A stretch of DNA of 64,000 bases from CAVVEQ01 sp963802095 (GCA_963802095.1 CAWDHI010000011.1:83335-147334); one strand, 5' to 3'. Shown: positions 53,460 through 63,284, counted from the stretch's first letter. Program-made: numbers and translations. The notes: generated from the letters alone by a model not told the origin.

Positions 53460-54021
53460 ACCGCTAGAAGTAACGCTTAAGGTTACAGCTCTCCTGGAAA
53501 AAATCGGTATCCGGTATTTGATCGGTGGTTCGCTCGCCAGTACTCTTTACGGCATGATCCGCACAACGCAGGATTCAGATATTGTTGCCGAGATGCGTAA
53601 GGAACATATTCCACATTTTATTTCGGGATTAAGTGAGGAATTTTATTTGGACCAGGGAATGATTGAAAATGCGGTCATGCAATATGCTAGTTTTAATATC
53701 ATTCATCGCACAACAATGTTCAAGGTAGATGTCTTTATCACCGAACCAAGCCCTTTCATTCGATCAGAACTTGACCGTGTTCAGCGTTTTACTTTCTCTT
53801 TGGGGCATGATGTATCGGCGAATTTTGCCAGCGCCGAAGATATCATCCTCGCAAAAATGAAATGGTATCGTTCTGGAAATGAGATCTCAGAGAATCAATG
53901 GCGGGATATTCTTGGAGTATTGAAAACCAGAAACGACACCCTTGACCTAGAGTATATGCGGTATTGGGCAAGGGAATTGAAGGTTGAAGACATACTTGAG
54001 AGGGCATTATCGCAGGTATAA
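53449..54021 (+). CDS. Nucleotidyltransferase-fold protein (AbiEii/MNT-like)
   Basis: A 190-residue minimal nucleotidyltransferase. The active-site pattern is GGSLASTLYGMIRTTQDSDIVAEM, with the two metal-binding aspartates in DSD, followed by FKVDVFI supplying the third acidic residue. The later ASAEDIILAKMKWYRSG block is typical of this group. Such proteins attach AMP or other nucleotides to RNA or proteins and often belong to toxin-antitoxin or phage-defence modules. The target is unknown. Confidence 0.8.
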   Translation: MKNEPLEVTLKVTALLEKIGIRYLIGGSLASTLYGMIRTTQDSDIVAEMRKEHIPHFISGLSEEFYLDQGMIENAVMQYASFNIIHRTTMFKVDVFITEPSPFIRSELDRVQRFTFSLGHDVSANFASAEDIILAKMKWYRSGNEISENQWRDILGVLKTRNDTLDLEYMRYWARELKVEDILERALSQV

Positions 54022-54296
54022 GCAGCGATAATACAATTTTATTAATTTTCGCCATACCAATTTACAGAACGAATCAATATGAAAAAATATCATTTGGTAA
54101 ATCGATGAACCATAAATTGGGGTACAATGAATCAGGAACGTGATATGAAAAAGCCCATCCAGGATAATAACCCGGTCCGCATCACCAGGGACCGTCCCCC
54201 GCGAGGTTGAGCGAACGCTTATACCGAAAGGTAGTCCAACCCAGGGAACGGCGCCATCCGTTCCCTTTTGTTATCCCGGCGCAGAAAGTGAAGACC

Positions 54297-56067
54297 ATGG
54301 AAAAAATTTCCTACCGAACATACACCGATAAGGTGATCCTGAGGACCGGCGACCGCCTGTGCGAGAACGCCGACGAACTGCTTTCCAGTAAGCTGGCCAA
54401 CCGGATCATCAGCCAGGCTATTCATAAGCTGGTGAAGCGCAATTCACCCATGCTGCGCGTATTTGACCGGCATATCGTCGCCGATAAGGACATCAACAGG
54501 TTGATCGAATTCATGAAACTTGTTCTGAAGATATCCCCGGAAATGGTCATCAAGATCATGCCCGAAGCCGAGCAGTTTCTGCGTGATAGGCAGCTGCTCA
54601 ACGATTTAATTGAATACCTCTACAATTACTGGCGAAGCCTGCAGCGCTTCATTATATGTGATTCGGCCGGCAACAGCTTCGACCGCCGTCCCTACCAGAC
54701 CTTCAACAACACGGTGGAATCGCTCACCCACCTGGTGCGCAGCACCTACCGCGAACTTCAGGAGAGCGTCACCGGCACGCACCCGCGGATCTATCGCCAG
54801 GTTCGCGCTGCGGCCGAGGTGGCAGCCATTGCTCTGCCCAAAGACGCTGCCTACACCACCCCGCTTTACCGCAAACTGAATGATATCGCCGTCATCCGCC
54901 AGATCCTGATCTACCCGCCGCTGATCTTCAACCCGCCGATGAATAAGCGCAGCGGTGTTTTTGAGCGCGTGGATAAAAATCCACTGGAGGGTTTAGAGCT
55001 TTCCAGCAAGGATTGGCTCTGCTACCCGGCCAAGGTGGGTCCGCTGCTCATCATGATCTATTTTTCGCTCAAGTTCGCCGAGTTGGGCTTTTCGCTCTGC
55101 AACCTGTTTGAACTTGCGGACGAAAAGGACCTGCAGGGTCGCCCGGATGCTGCCTACCTCTTTGGCGTGCCCGAGAAGGACTTTCCCGCCCTCGGGAAGG
55201 GGCAGACAATTTTCTTCGACGACGAGAAAAATGACATGCTCATCGCCGCCGTGCCGGAATCGGATGTTTTTGGATATTTCGGCTATTTGAAGAAGATGAC
55301 CCTCACCCTTGCACAACATTGTGATGATGAAGCGCGGCCGGCTGCCCTTCCATGGCGCTATGGTGACGCTGCGTATCCATGAGCGCGAGCCAATGACCGT
55401 ATTGATCGTTGGCGATACCGGCGCGGGAAAATCCGAATCGCTGGAGGCCTTCCGCATTATTGGCAAGGATGATATCGAAGAGATCACCATCATCGCCGAC
55501 GATATGGGTTCGCTCACCGGAGCGCAGAATGGGCACATCCTGGGTTTCGGCACCGAGACGGGTGCCTTCATCCGCCTGGATGACCTGCAGACCGGCTACG
55601 CCTTTGGTCAGATCGACCGGACCATCATCATGAGCCCCGACCAGACCAACGCACGCGTGATCCTGCCGGTGACCACCTACCAGGTCATCACCCGCGGGGT
55701 GCCGGTGGACCTGGTGCTCTATGCCAACAATTACGAAGCTGTGGATGCAGAGCATCCCACCCTGGAGTGGTTCAAGGATCCTGAAAGCGCCCTGGAGGTC
55801 TTCCGGGCCGGCAAGGTGATGAGCAAGGGCACCACCACGCTCACCGGGATGAACCAGACCTACTTTGCCAATGTATTCGGTCCCGAGCAGTACCAGGAGC
55901 TGCATGAAACGCTCGCCAAAGAATTCTTTGACGCCTTTTTCCGCCAGGGGATCCGGGTGGGGCAGTTGCGCACCCAGCTTGGGATCGCAGGGATGGAGAT
56001 GAAAGGTCCCGAGCATGCCGCGCGGGCACTGATGGATTTTGCCAGGGAAGGCAGGGAAATTAATTAA
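54297..56067 (+). CDS. PEPCK/HPr-kinase-like P-loop ATPase, frameshifted
   Basis: About 590 residues when joined. The first frame (54297-55308) holds the N-terminal region (KISYRTYTDKVILRTGDRL, AAYLFGVPEKDFPALGKGQT). The second frame (to 56067) starts with HNIVMMKRGRLPFHGAMVTL and carries the P-loop GDTGAGKSESLEAF, IADDMGSL and VDLVLYANNYEAVD. The loop type GxTGxGKSE is that of HPr kinases and PEP carboxykinases. The shift lies at CCC, 55306-55308; one extra C explains it. The true start may be further upstream (TTG 54207). The role is unknown: a metabolic kinase or carboxykinase-like enzyme. Confidence 0.72.
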
Positions 56068-56135
56068 CAGGCAGCACAGCCGGATTTGGATTCCTCGCCT
56101 GCCATTCCAATCGGTGAGATGTTGCCAGAATGATA

Positions 56136-56166
56136 AAAAGCTGTCCTTTTCAGGACAGCTCTCTTT
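56136..56166. terminator. Bidirectional terminator
   Basis: AGCTGTCCT and AGGACAGCT flank TTTC, with CTCTTTT on the + side and a T-run on the - side. It is shared by the converging PEPCK-like and FAS1 genes. Confidence 0.82.
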
Positions 56167-56185
56167 TCGTAGTACTTGGCTTTGA

Positions 56186-57142
56186 TTACTGAGGGGGCAG
56201 AAGCACCGAGTCGATCACGTGGATCACGCCATTGGAAGCCAGCACATCGGTGAGCACAACCTGGCTGTCATTCACGTACACTTTGCCGTCCATCACTTTG
56301 ATCGTTACTGGTTTCCCAAGCACTGTATCAGCGCTTTCCAGGGTCACCACCTGGTCGGCCAGCACTTTGCCGCTGACCACGTGGTAGAGCAGGATGGATT
56401 TCAACTGTTCCAGGTTCTCCGGCTTCAACAGGGTTTCCACTGTTCCGGCAGGCAGCTTGGCGAAGGCATCATCGGTCGGGGCAAAGACGGTGAAGGGACC
56501 TTCCCCCTTGAGGGTTTCCACCAACCCGGAAGCGCCGAGCGCAGCAGCCAGGGTCTTGAAGCGCCCATCAGCTACAGCGGTGTCAACGATATCGGACAGT
56601 TTCGCCGGGGGCAGAAGCACCGAGTCGATCACATGGATGACCCCGTTGGAGGTTTCAATATCGGTGATGATGATCTTGGCTTCATTGGCATAGGCGTTGC
56701 CCATATCCACCTTGAAGGCGATCTCGCTGCCTTCCAGGCTTTCAGCAGCCGACATGGAGGTTACATCGGAGGCCATTAATTTGCCGCCAACCACGTGGTA
56801 GAGCAATATGGACTTCAACTGTTCCAGGTTCTCCGCCTTCAACAGGCTTTCCACCGTTCCGGCAGGGAGCATGGCAAAGGCATCATCGGTGGGGGCAAAT
56901 ACGGTCAGGGGACCTTCCCCCTTGAGGGCATCCACCAGCCCGGCGGCCTGGACTGCTGCAACCAGCGTTCCGAAGCGGCCGTCTGCAACAGCGGTATCAA
57001 CAATATCTTTCAACATCGGTTCGGGCATGGCGGTGGGCTCGGGAACCATGGTGGGTTCGGGAGCAGGGGTCATTGCCGGGGCGCAGGCGGCCAGAATAAA
57101 GACCGCTGTCATCAACACACTTACGAATCCAAACTTTTTCAT
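56186..57142 (-). CDS. Lipoprotein with two FAS1 (fasciclin) domains
   Basis: A 318-residue surface protein. The lipoprotein signal ends at LAACAP and is followed by a Pro/Glu/Met-rich linker. Two FAS1 domains follow (about residues 45-180 and 183-318). Each has IVDTAVADGRF-x-TL, GPxTVFAPTDDAFA and GVIHVIDSVLLPP. The second domain is a duplicate offset by 414 bp, with long identical runs. FAS1 domains mediate adhesion. Promoter elements were not identified in the 290 bp upstream. Confidence 0.93.
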   Translation of the reverse strand: MKKFGFVSVLMTAVFILAACAPAMTPAPEPTMVPEPTAMPEPMLKDIVDTAVADGRFGTLVAAVQAAGLVDALKGEGPLTVFAPTDDAFAMLPAGTVESLLKAENLEQLKSILLYHVVGGKLMASDVTSMSAAESLEGSEIAFKVDMGNAYANEAKIIITDIETSNGVIHVIDSVLLPPAKLSDIVDTAVADGRFKTLAAALGASGLVETLKGEGPFTVFAPTDDAFAKLPAGTVETLLKPENLEQLKSILLYHVVSGKVLADQVVTLESADTVLGKPVTIKVMDGKVYVNDSQVVLTDVLASNGVIHVIDSVLLPPQ

Positions 57143-57436
57143 TTCATCTCTCCTTGGTTGTATATAGTATGTACTACTTATGTGCCAATATTATCCGCCA
57201 AGAGAGAGGATGGCAATGGTTTGTATAAGGTTAATAAAAACTACCCCGGATATCTCTTATACACCCATGATACGAATAGCAAGCCACTCAGGCAGAAGCG
57301 GAATTTAAGTGATGGCTGACTCTATGTTTCACAAGAATTAATTAAAAGTGGTTGATTTCCAGGTTTGGTAAAGCTGCTCAAATGAGGGTTTCACTTCCAC
57401 CAGTCGTATAATTACGAGAAGGATTGGTTGGAAGAA

Positions 57437-58072
57437 ATGTCCTCGAAACTCTGCCCCAAGATCATCCTCGAAGGCACCCGGCTCACGTTTAAGACCGAAA
57501 TTGCCTTTGCGCTCAACGAGCACCCGCGCATCGTGGGACCAAGAAAGTATAGATATCACTCCCCTTTGATCTCCGCGGAGTGGTGCGCATTCACCAACTT
57601 CCCGTGGGGCCGCGGATTGATCAACTTCGAGCCGCAGGAGGAGAGCCTGGCGTTGGAGACCTATCACACCTGGGCAAGGTTATTCGAGCTGCAGCGCTAC
57701 TATTCCTGGATCGTGGATCGGTTCCATATTTCCACGCGCATGTATCAATGGATGACCTATGGGAAGGACTACGATTTCCGCTGGCTGGAAGAACGCCTGC
57801 TTCCGCTCGGTTTCCGGCTTGTTTTTCTGACCCGCACAGCTGAATCCTTCGCTGCGGCGCGCGAGGAACGGTTGAAGGTTTCCGGCAATCCCCGACAGTA
57901 TGATGACCTTAACAAATTTGTGGAGGAACAAGATCACCTCCACAGGTTGGTTTCGGAATCGAGCCTTCCCTGCCTGGCGCTGGATATTTCGGATAACGAT
58001 ACCGCCTCGGCTGTGGAATCGATCGCCGACTGGATGGAGAAAACGGGCGGTTTGTATATGACCGATGGTTAG
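57437..58072 (+). CDS. Nucleoside-kinase-like protein with degenerate P-loop
   Basis: A 211-residue protein resembling thymidylate/deoxynucleoside kinases. The N-terminus IILEGTRLTFKTEIAFAL sits where a GxxxxGKS/T P-loop is expected; the last Lys-Thr remains but the preceding glycine is replaced by Phe. The middle WIVDRFHISTRMYQWM fits the DRS/DRF motif of these kinases, and a lid-like RTAESFAAAREERLK follows. It may be a divergent kinase or a non-catalytic relative. The start is the ATG at 57437. Confidence 0.65.
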   Translation: MSSKLCPKIILEGTRLTFKTEIAFALNEHPRIVGPRKYRYHSPLISAEWCAFTNFPWGRGLINFEPQEESLALETYHTWARLFELQRYYSWIVDRFHISTRMYQWMTYGKDYDFRWLEERLLPLGFRLVFLTRTAESFAAAREERLKVSGNPRQYDDLNKFVEEQDHLHRLVSESSLPCLALDISDNDTASAVESIADWMEKTGGLYMTDG

Positions 58073-58247
58073 CCGCTCCGCATCTTTTCATTAACTCCAT
58101 AAAAACAACCCTGCCGCACGGTAGGCTGGCAAATTCTCTCCGGAGATTATTCGCGATGCTTTTTCCCTCCTGAGGAAATGACATATTTCAGCCGGGAGCT
58201 TCCTCTGCCAGCAGGTGATGACATTTGTTGAATCGAATCCTGTGGTT

Positions 58248-59066
58248 TCAGCCTGGTTGCTTCACCGGCTTGGTAAAACTGATCGAATAGAAATACCCTT
58301 TCCACACGGATTCCACCTTCACATCTTCCATCTCTGGAGGGATGAGGCTCACCGGAGCGGTCACCGTGGCGCGGCCATCTTTAAACGAACTGGAAAACCC
58401 GGGCAGGGTGCCCTCATAGAACTTTGCCCCTTTTTCATTCTCGTCGCCGATCAGCAGGCGTGTCCCGCCCTTGGCCGTGCGGATCATCTCGTTCACCGCT
58501 GCCTGTTTATCGTTGAAAAAGTTGATGCCGCCTACATGGAAAACAGTATCAAAGGCCTCCTCGCGGAAGGGCAATTGCTCGGCTGTGCCCAGGAATAACT
58601 CCACCTCCCACCCGCCCTTTCTGGCAAATGCCTGGCAGCGCTTTAACTGACCCGGCGAGATATCCAGCCCGTAAACCATCTCCACCCTGCCAGTCTCGTA
58701 GAGAAAGGGCAGATTTGGCCCCGGTCCGATGGAAACCTCCAGCACCTTTCCCCCGTGCAGGTCCATGCGCTCCACCAGCCCGCGACGCAACCGTTTCTCC
58801 CCACCAAGGAAGGCAAATGCTGCCCGCGACCAGGGCAAATAAACCGCGGAGAAGATATCGTAGAGGTGCGAAAAGCGGCGGTTCATACCGGTCAGCTCTT
58901 CAACCCGAATGAACTGTGGAATACTGTTAATGATGGGGTAGATTCGCCCGCAGCGCAGGCATCTTAATTCACCCTCTTTAATAATCTCCCCAGCCTCCTG
59001 GGTATGAAGCGACAACTCTGCCCGACAGTGCGGGCAGCACAACAGGTCCAACGTTTTGCGGTTCAT
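58248..59066 (-). CDS. Class I SAM-dependent methyltransferase with Trm112-like zinc tail
   Basis: A 272-residue protein. The N-terminal zinc ribbon (LCCPHCRAELSLH, LRCLRCGRIYPI) resembles Trm112. The SAM-binding domain has VLEVSIGPGPNLPFL, VYGLDISPGQLKRC and FDTVFHVGGINFF (UbiE-like). It probably methylates a quinone, lipid or small molecule. The start is the ATG at 59066; the upstream extension does not look coding. The divergent R3H gene begins 276 bp away. Confidence 0.88.
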   Translation of the reverse strand: MNRKTLDLLCCPHCRAELSLHTQEAGEIIKEGELRCLRCGRIYPIINSIPQFIRVEELTGMNRRFSHLYDIFSAVYLPWSRAAFAFLGGEKRLRRGLVERMDLHGGKVLEVSIGPGPNLPFLYETGRVEMVYGLDISPGQLKRCQAFARKGGWEVELFLGTAEQLPFREEAFDTVFHVGGINFFNDKQAAVNEMIRTAKGGTRLLIGDENEKGAKFYEGTLPGFSSSFKDGRATVTAPVSLIPPEMEDVKVESVWKGYFYSISFTKPVKQPG

Positions 59067-59342
59067 GGGAAACCCCCGGGTACAGACCCCGAAGTGGCCT
59101 TTCGGCCGGATACTTACTATCTTATGCCGTTTTTGTTGAATTTCAAGCGGTTTCCAGGGTTCTTTATTATTCAAGAATCTTCAGGTGATTTTTCTATCTG
59201 CCCAAGAACTTCGACCCATAATAATTGCTTTGGAATATTCAAGATGACAAAAAAAGGGGTTGCTACAGAAAAAGCCCAGACCTGTGATGCCAGAATTAAC
59301 GGCGCATCCCCTCTTGGTGCGATTTCAGGTAAAATCTAGTCA

Positions 59343-60951
59343 ATGACCCAAAAACGTATCACCGACGACCTGCAAGCCCTACTGGGAGTACTTCCACCTG
59401 CCATCTCCGAAGCCGTCATCCGCGCCAACAATTCCGATAACCTCCTCGAGATCATCCTCGACCTCGGGCGGGTGCCCCTGGCGCTTTTTGTCAACGGCGA
59501 GGTGCCGCTCTCCGAAGCTGATATCACCCGTGCCGAGATCGACTACGTCGTTTCGCGAATCGGTGATTTCGACGCCGATAACCGTGCGGGGCTCGAACGC
59601 ACCCTGCACCGCATCTCCGCCATCCGCAATCGCCGCGGGCATATCGTGGGTCTCACCTGCCGGGTGGGGCGTGCGGTCTATGGCACCATCGATATCATCC
59701 AGGACCTGGTCGAATCCGGCAAGAGCCTGCTGCTGCTGGGCAAACCCGGCATCGGCAAGACCACCATGCTGCGCGAATCCGCGCGCATCCTGGCCGAATC
59801 CAAGCGCGTGGTAATCGTGGATACCTCCAACGAGATCGGCGGGGATGGCGATGTGCCCCACCCGGCGGTGGGACGCGCCAGGCGCATGCAGGTGCGCCTG
59901 CCCACCCTGCAGCACGAGGTGATGATCGAGGCGGTGGAGAACCACAACCCCGAGGTGATCGTCATCGACGAGATCGGCCGCGAGCTGGAAGCCCTGGCCG
60001 CCCGCACCATCGCCGAGCGCGGCGTGCAGCTTGTTGCCACCGCCCACGGGCGCACGCTGGAAAACCTGCTGCTCAACCCCACCCTCTCCGACCTGATCGG
60101 CGGAATCGAATCCGTCACCCTTTCTGATGAAGAAGCCCGCCGCCGCGGCACGCAGAAGACCGTCCTCGAGCGCCGCGCCCCGCCCACCTTCGATGTGCTG
60201 GTGGAGATCCAGGAGCGCGACCGTCTGGTTGTGCACCCCGATGTGGCTGAGGCTGTGGATGAGCTTGTGCGCGGCTACCCGCTGCATCCCGAGATCCGCT
60301 CGCGCGATGCCGATGGCGGCATCCATACCGAAAAAGCTTCCACCCCCCCCGTCCAACGCCAGTCCGTGCAGGGGCAGCGCCGCACTTATGGGGTGGAGGG
60401 CACCCCTCTCACCCCCGTCCGCGGCACCCGCCGCCGCGAGGAGGTGACAAACGGCGAGCAATACCCGGCCGAGGTTATCTCCCTTCCGGAGATCCGCATC
60501 TACCCCTACGGCGTGGCGCGCAACCGCCTGCTGCAGGCTGCAAAACGCATGGGGGTGCCGGCCATCATCACCCGCGAACCCGGCGATGCCGAAGTGCTCA
60601 TCACCCTGCGCACCTACTACCGTAACCGCCAGCAGGTGATCCTGGAAGCTGAAGCGCGGGGTGTGACCATCTACGTGCTGCGCGCCAACACCGTCACCCA
60701 GATGGAGCAGGCGCTTGGGCGAACTCTTCCATCTGCCCTCCGGAGCATCTGTGAATGGCGATTACGAATCCGCTGCCGAGCAAACCCAGGCTGCCATCCA
60801 GGCAGTGCTCAACGGCCAGCGCTTCGTGGATCTGCCCCCCGCTTCGCCCTCCATCCGCCGCTTGCAGCACGACCTTGCCCGCCAGGCAGAGCTCGTCTCG
60901 CACTCCTACGGCAAAGACCCGAACCGGCGGGTGCGCATTTTCAAAGATTAA
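59343..60951 (+). CDS. AAA ATPase with C-terminal R3H domain, frameshifted
   Basis: About 535 residues when joined. It resembles the SpoIIIAA/Ycf45-type ATPases: LLLLGKPGIGKTTMLRE (Walker A), VIVDTSNEIGGDGD, EVIVIDEIGRELEA (Walker B) and RGVQLVATAHG. A variable linker and EIRIYPYGVARNRLL follow. The C-terminal R3H domain (SIRRLQHDLARQAELVSHSYGKDPNRRVRIF) lies in another frame. The shift is at GGG, 60717-60719, where one extra G explains it. R3H domains bind single-stranded nucleic acid. It precedes tmk, a common Chloroflexota arrangement. Confidence 0.85.
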
Positions 60952-60992
60952 GGAAATTGCTCCTTGGTTGAAAAGTTGATTGGGTAATTTGA

Positions 60993-61613
60993 ATGTTCAT
61001 CACGCTTGAAGGACCCGATGGAAGTGGAAAGACCAGCCAGATGCAGCCCCTGGCCGATCATCTGCGCGCGCGGGGTTACCCTGTTTTTACCACCCGCGAA
61101 CCGGGCGGCACGGAGATCGGGGACCAGGTGCGCGAGATCCTGATGAGCATGCGCAATAAGGGCATGCACCCCCGCACCGAGACGCTGCTCTTCTGTGCTG
61201 CGCGCGCCCAATTGGTGGCCGAGGTGATCCGGCCACACCTGGAAAAAGGTGAGATCGTCATCTCCGATCGGTATGCCGATTCCACCCTGGCTTACCAGGG
61301 GTACGGGCACGGCAACGACCTGGCGCAGCTCCGCCAGGTATTGGCGTTTGCCACAGGGGGGCTGGTGCCTGATCTGACCTTATTGCTGGATATCGATGCC
61401 GCTGATGGCCTAACGCGGCGAAAAAGCGGCGGGGGTGAATGGAACCGCATGGATGATTACCAGCTTGAGCTCCACCAACGCGTTCGAGCCGGCTACCTGC
61501 AACTGGCCGCAGCTGAACCCGGTCGCTGGGTTGTGGTCGATGCCAGCCAACCGGGCGCTGTGGTACAATCGCAGATTCTTGAAGCAGTCGATGCCAGGCT
61601 GCTCCCAAAATAA
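60993..61613 (+). CDS. tmk: Thymidylate kinase
   Basis: A 206-residue dTMP kinase that makes dTDP for DNA synthesis. The start MFITLEGPDGSGKTSQM contains the P-loop. TTREPGGTEIGDQVREIL, SDRYADSTLAYQGYG (DRY motif) and the lid ADGLTRRKSGGGEWNRMD complete the pattern. It lies 42 bp after the R3H gene and 14 bp before the J-domain fusion gene, so the three are likely one operon. Confidence 0.96.
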   Translation: MFITLEGPDGSGKTSQMQPLADHLRARGYPVFTTREPGGTEIGDQVREILMSMRNKGMHPRTETLLFCAARAQLVAEVIRPHLEKGEIVISDRYADSTLAYQGYGHGNDLAQLRQVLAFATGGLVPDLTLLLDIDAADGLTRRKSGGGEWNRMDDYQLELHQRVRAGYLQLAAAEPGRWVVVDASQPGAVVQSQILEAVDARLLPK

Positions 61614-61627
61614 GGAAAGGTAGATAG

Positions 61628-63214
61628 ATGAAAGATTATTACGATATTATTGGTGTCCCAAAGAATGCAAGCAAGAAAGTAATCGAGGAAAGATATAAAT
61701 TCCTTTCCCAGGCTTTCCATCCGGAAAAGTTTGATGATCCGGCTCAGAAAAAGAAAGCGGAGAAGGATTTTGCCGCCATTGAAGAAGCCTACCAGGTTCT
61801 CTCCGACGCCACCCGCAGGGCGGATTTCGATCGATCGAACGCGATTGCAGCCGAACCGGTTGCTGCGCAGCCTCCAAAAACAAAAAACCGCACCTGGTTG
61901 TATATTCTCGGCGGGGTTGTCGTTCTTCTCCTGATGGTCGGTGCCGGGCTGCTGGGCAGGTTTCTACCTCTTGGGGATAAAAATCCCGCCGAAACCACCG
62001 GACCCGTTGCTGCAGCAAGCACCGAGGGTTCCTCTGCAGCCACGGCGGCGCCGAACCTTGTCGGTGTTGCACCGGGCGAATGCCGGGTGACCGACTCCAT
62101 CTTCCCCCCGGAAAAGGGTGATGAGTGGAAGAAATACGCCCCTGTCGGCTCCGCTGATTATGTAAAGGGCACCGAAGATGCGCGGATGACGATCTTCGAA
62201 TACTCCGACTTTACCTGACCGTACTGCGCCCAGCTTGCTCCCGTGTTGGAGCAATTCATCCGTGATAACCCCGAAGAAGCCCGCTTTGTCTACCGCCACT
62301 TTCCGCTCAGCCATGATAAATCCGACATCTCCACTCAGGCTGCCGAAGCCGCCGCGCTGCAGGGTAAGTTCTGGGAGATGTACAACGTCATGTTCAACAG
62401 CGCCGATTGGCAAACCTGGGCTCAGATGAGCCCCGAGGATTTCGAAAAGTGGATCATCACGAAAGCAGAGGAGATCGGGCTGGATGTTGATCAGTTCACA
62501 GCCGATCTCAAGAGCGACGCAGTACTGAACAAAGTTGCCGAAGCCAGGGCTGCGGCGCAATCCGCCAACGTGAACGCCACGCCTTCTGTGTTCATCGAGA
62601 TGGACGGCAAACTGATCTTTGCCGTGAATGTGGACCAGGCCGATGCGATCGGGCTCTCCTACGAGAACCTGGATGCGATCCTCAATATGTGGAAGCTGGA
62701 ACAGCTCCAATTGGAGGAATGCCCGCCGATGGTGATCGACCCTGCCAAAAGTTACATTGCGACCATCGCAACTACCAAGGGCGATATAGAGCTGGAGCTT
62801 TTCGCCGAGCAGGCACCGCTCACCGTCAACAGCTTCGTCTACCTGGCAGGCAAGGGATGGTTTGATAACGTTCCCTTCCACCGCGTGCTGGATGGTTTTG
62901 TAGCCCAGACGGGTGATCCCACCGGAACGGGGCTTGGTGGACCCGGGTACGAATTCGGGAACGAGATCAACCCCGAACTGAAATTCGACGCCGAGGGTAT
63001 TTTGGGTATGGCCAATTCCGGCGCGGGGACGAACGGCTCCCAGTTCTTCATCACCCTGGCTCCCCAACCGAACCTCGATGGTAATTACACCGTTTTCGGC
63101 AGGGTGCTTTCGGGGATGGAAATTGTCAACGCGCTCCAAAAACGCGACCCGGCCCAGGGCGGCGAGCTGCCCGACCCCGATTCGATCCTCTCCGTGACCA
63201 TCCGGGAGAATTGA
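61628..63214 (+). CDS. J-domain/DsbA-like/cyclophilin membrane fusion, predicted selenoprotein
   Basis: One frame of 528 codons with a single internal TGA at codon 197 (62216-62218). Order: J domain (residues 1-70; the HPD motif reads HPE), membrane helix (about 88-112), DsbA-like domain (170-365) and cyclophilin (375-528, with PFHRVLDGF and GSQFFITLAPQPNLDG). The TGA replaces the first cysteine of the redox motif: SDFT-TGA-PYCAQLAPVLEQF, where relatives have CPYC. No other stop interrupts the 332 codons that follow. A 7-bp hairpin 23 nt later fits a bacterial SECIS. The redox and isomerase domains would lie outside the membrane. Nonsense mutation or base error remains possible. Confidence 0.85.
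62235..62254 (+). promoter_or_regulatory. Candidate bacterial SECIS element
   Basis: TTGCTCC (62235-62241) pairs perfectly with GGAGCAA (62248-62254) around the loop CGTGTT. The loop begins 23 nt after the TGA and has G as its second base. The bacterial SECIS model requires a loop of 3-14 nt, 16-37 nt from UGA, with G in one of its first two positions. All conditions are met. Confidence 0.7.
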
Positions 63215-63249
63215 TCCCGGCGGGAAGACCCGCCTGGCAGGAACCGATA

Positions 63250-63284
63250 AGCGTGCTTGAGGGAAACCCAGGCACGCTTTTTTT
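63250..63284 (+). terminator. Terminator after the fusion gene
   Basis: AGCGTGC (63250-63256) pairs with GCACGCT (63272-63278), with an inner GGG/CCC pairing, followed by seven T. It ends the R3H-tmk-fusion operon. Confidence 0.88.

Noticed and set aside
59379..60461. 360-codon open frame opposite the R3H ATPase gene
   Set aside because: Antisense shadow of a well-supported gene; its composition (Gly, His, Asp rich) follows from the coding strand.
61964..63139. 391-codon open frame opposite the predicted selenoprotein gene
   Set aside because: Antisense shadow; it has no recognisable domain, whereas the + strand has J, DsbA and cyclophilin motifs.
62243..63214. Separate gene starting at the TTG at 62243 (DsbA/cyclophilin only)
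   Set aside because: It would begin in the middle of the DsbA domain after half of the active-site motif, in the same frame as the upstream part, with no signal peptide. One gene read through TGA is the simpler view.
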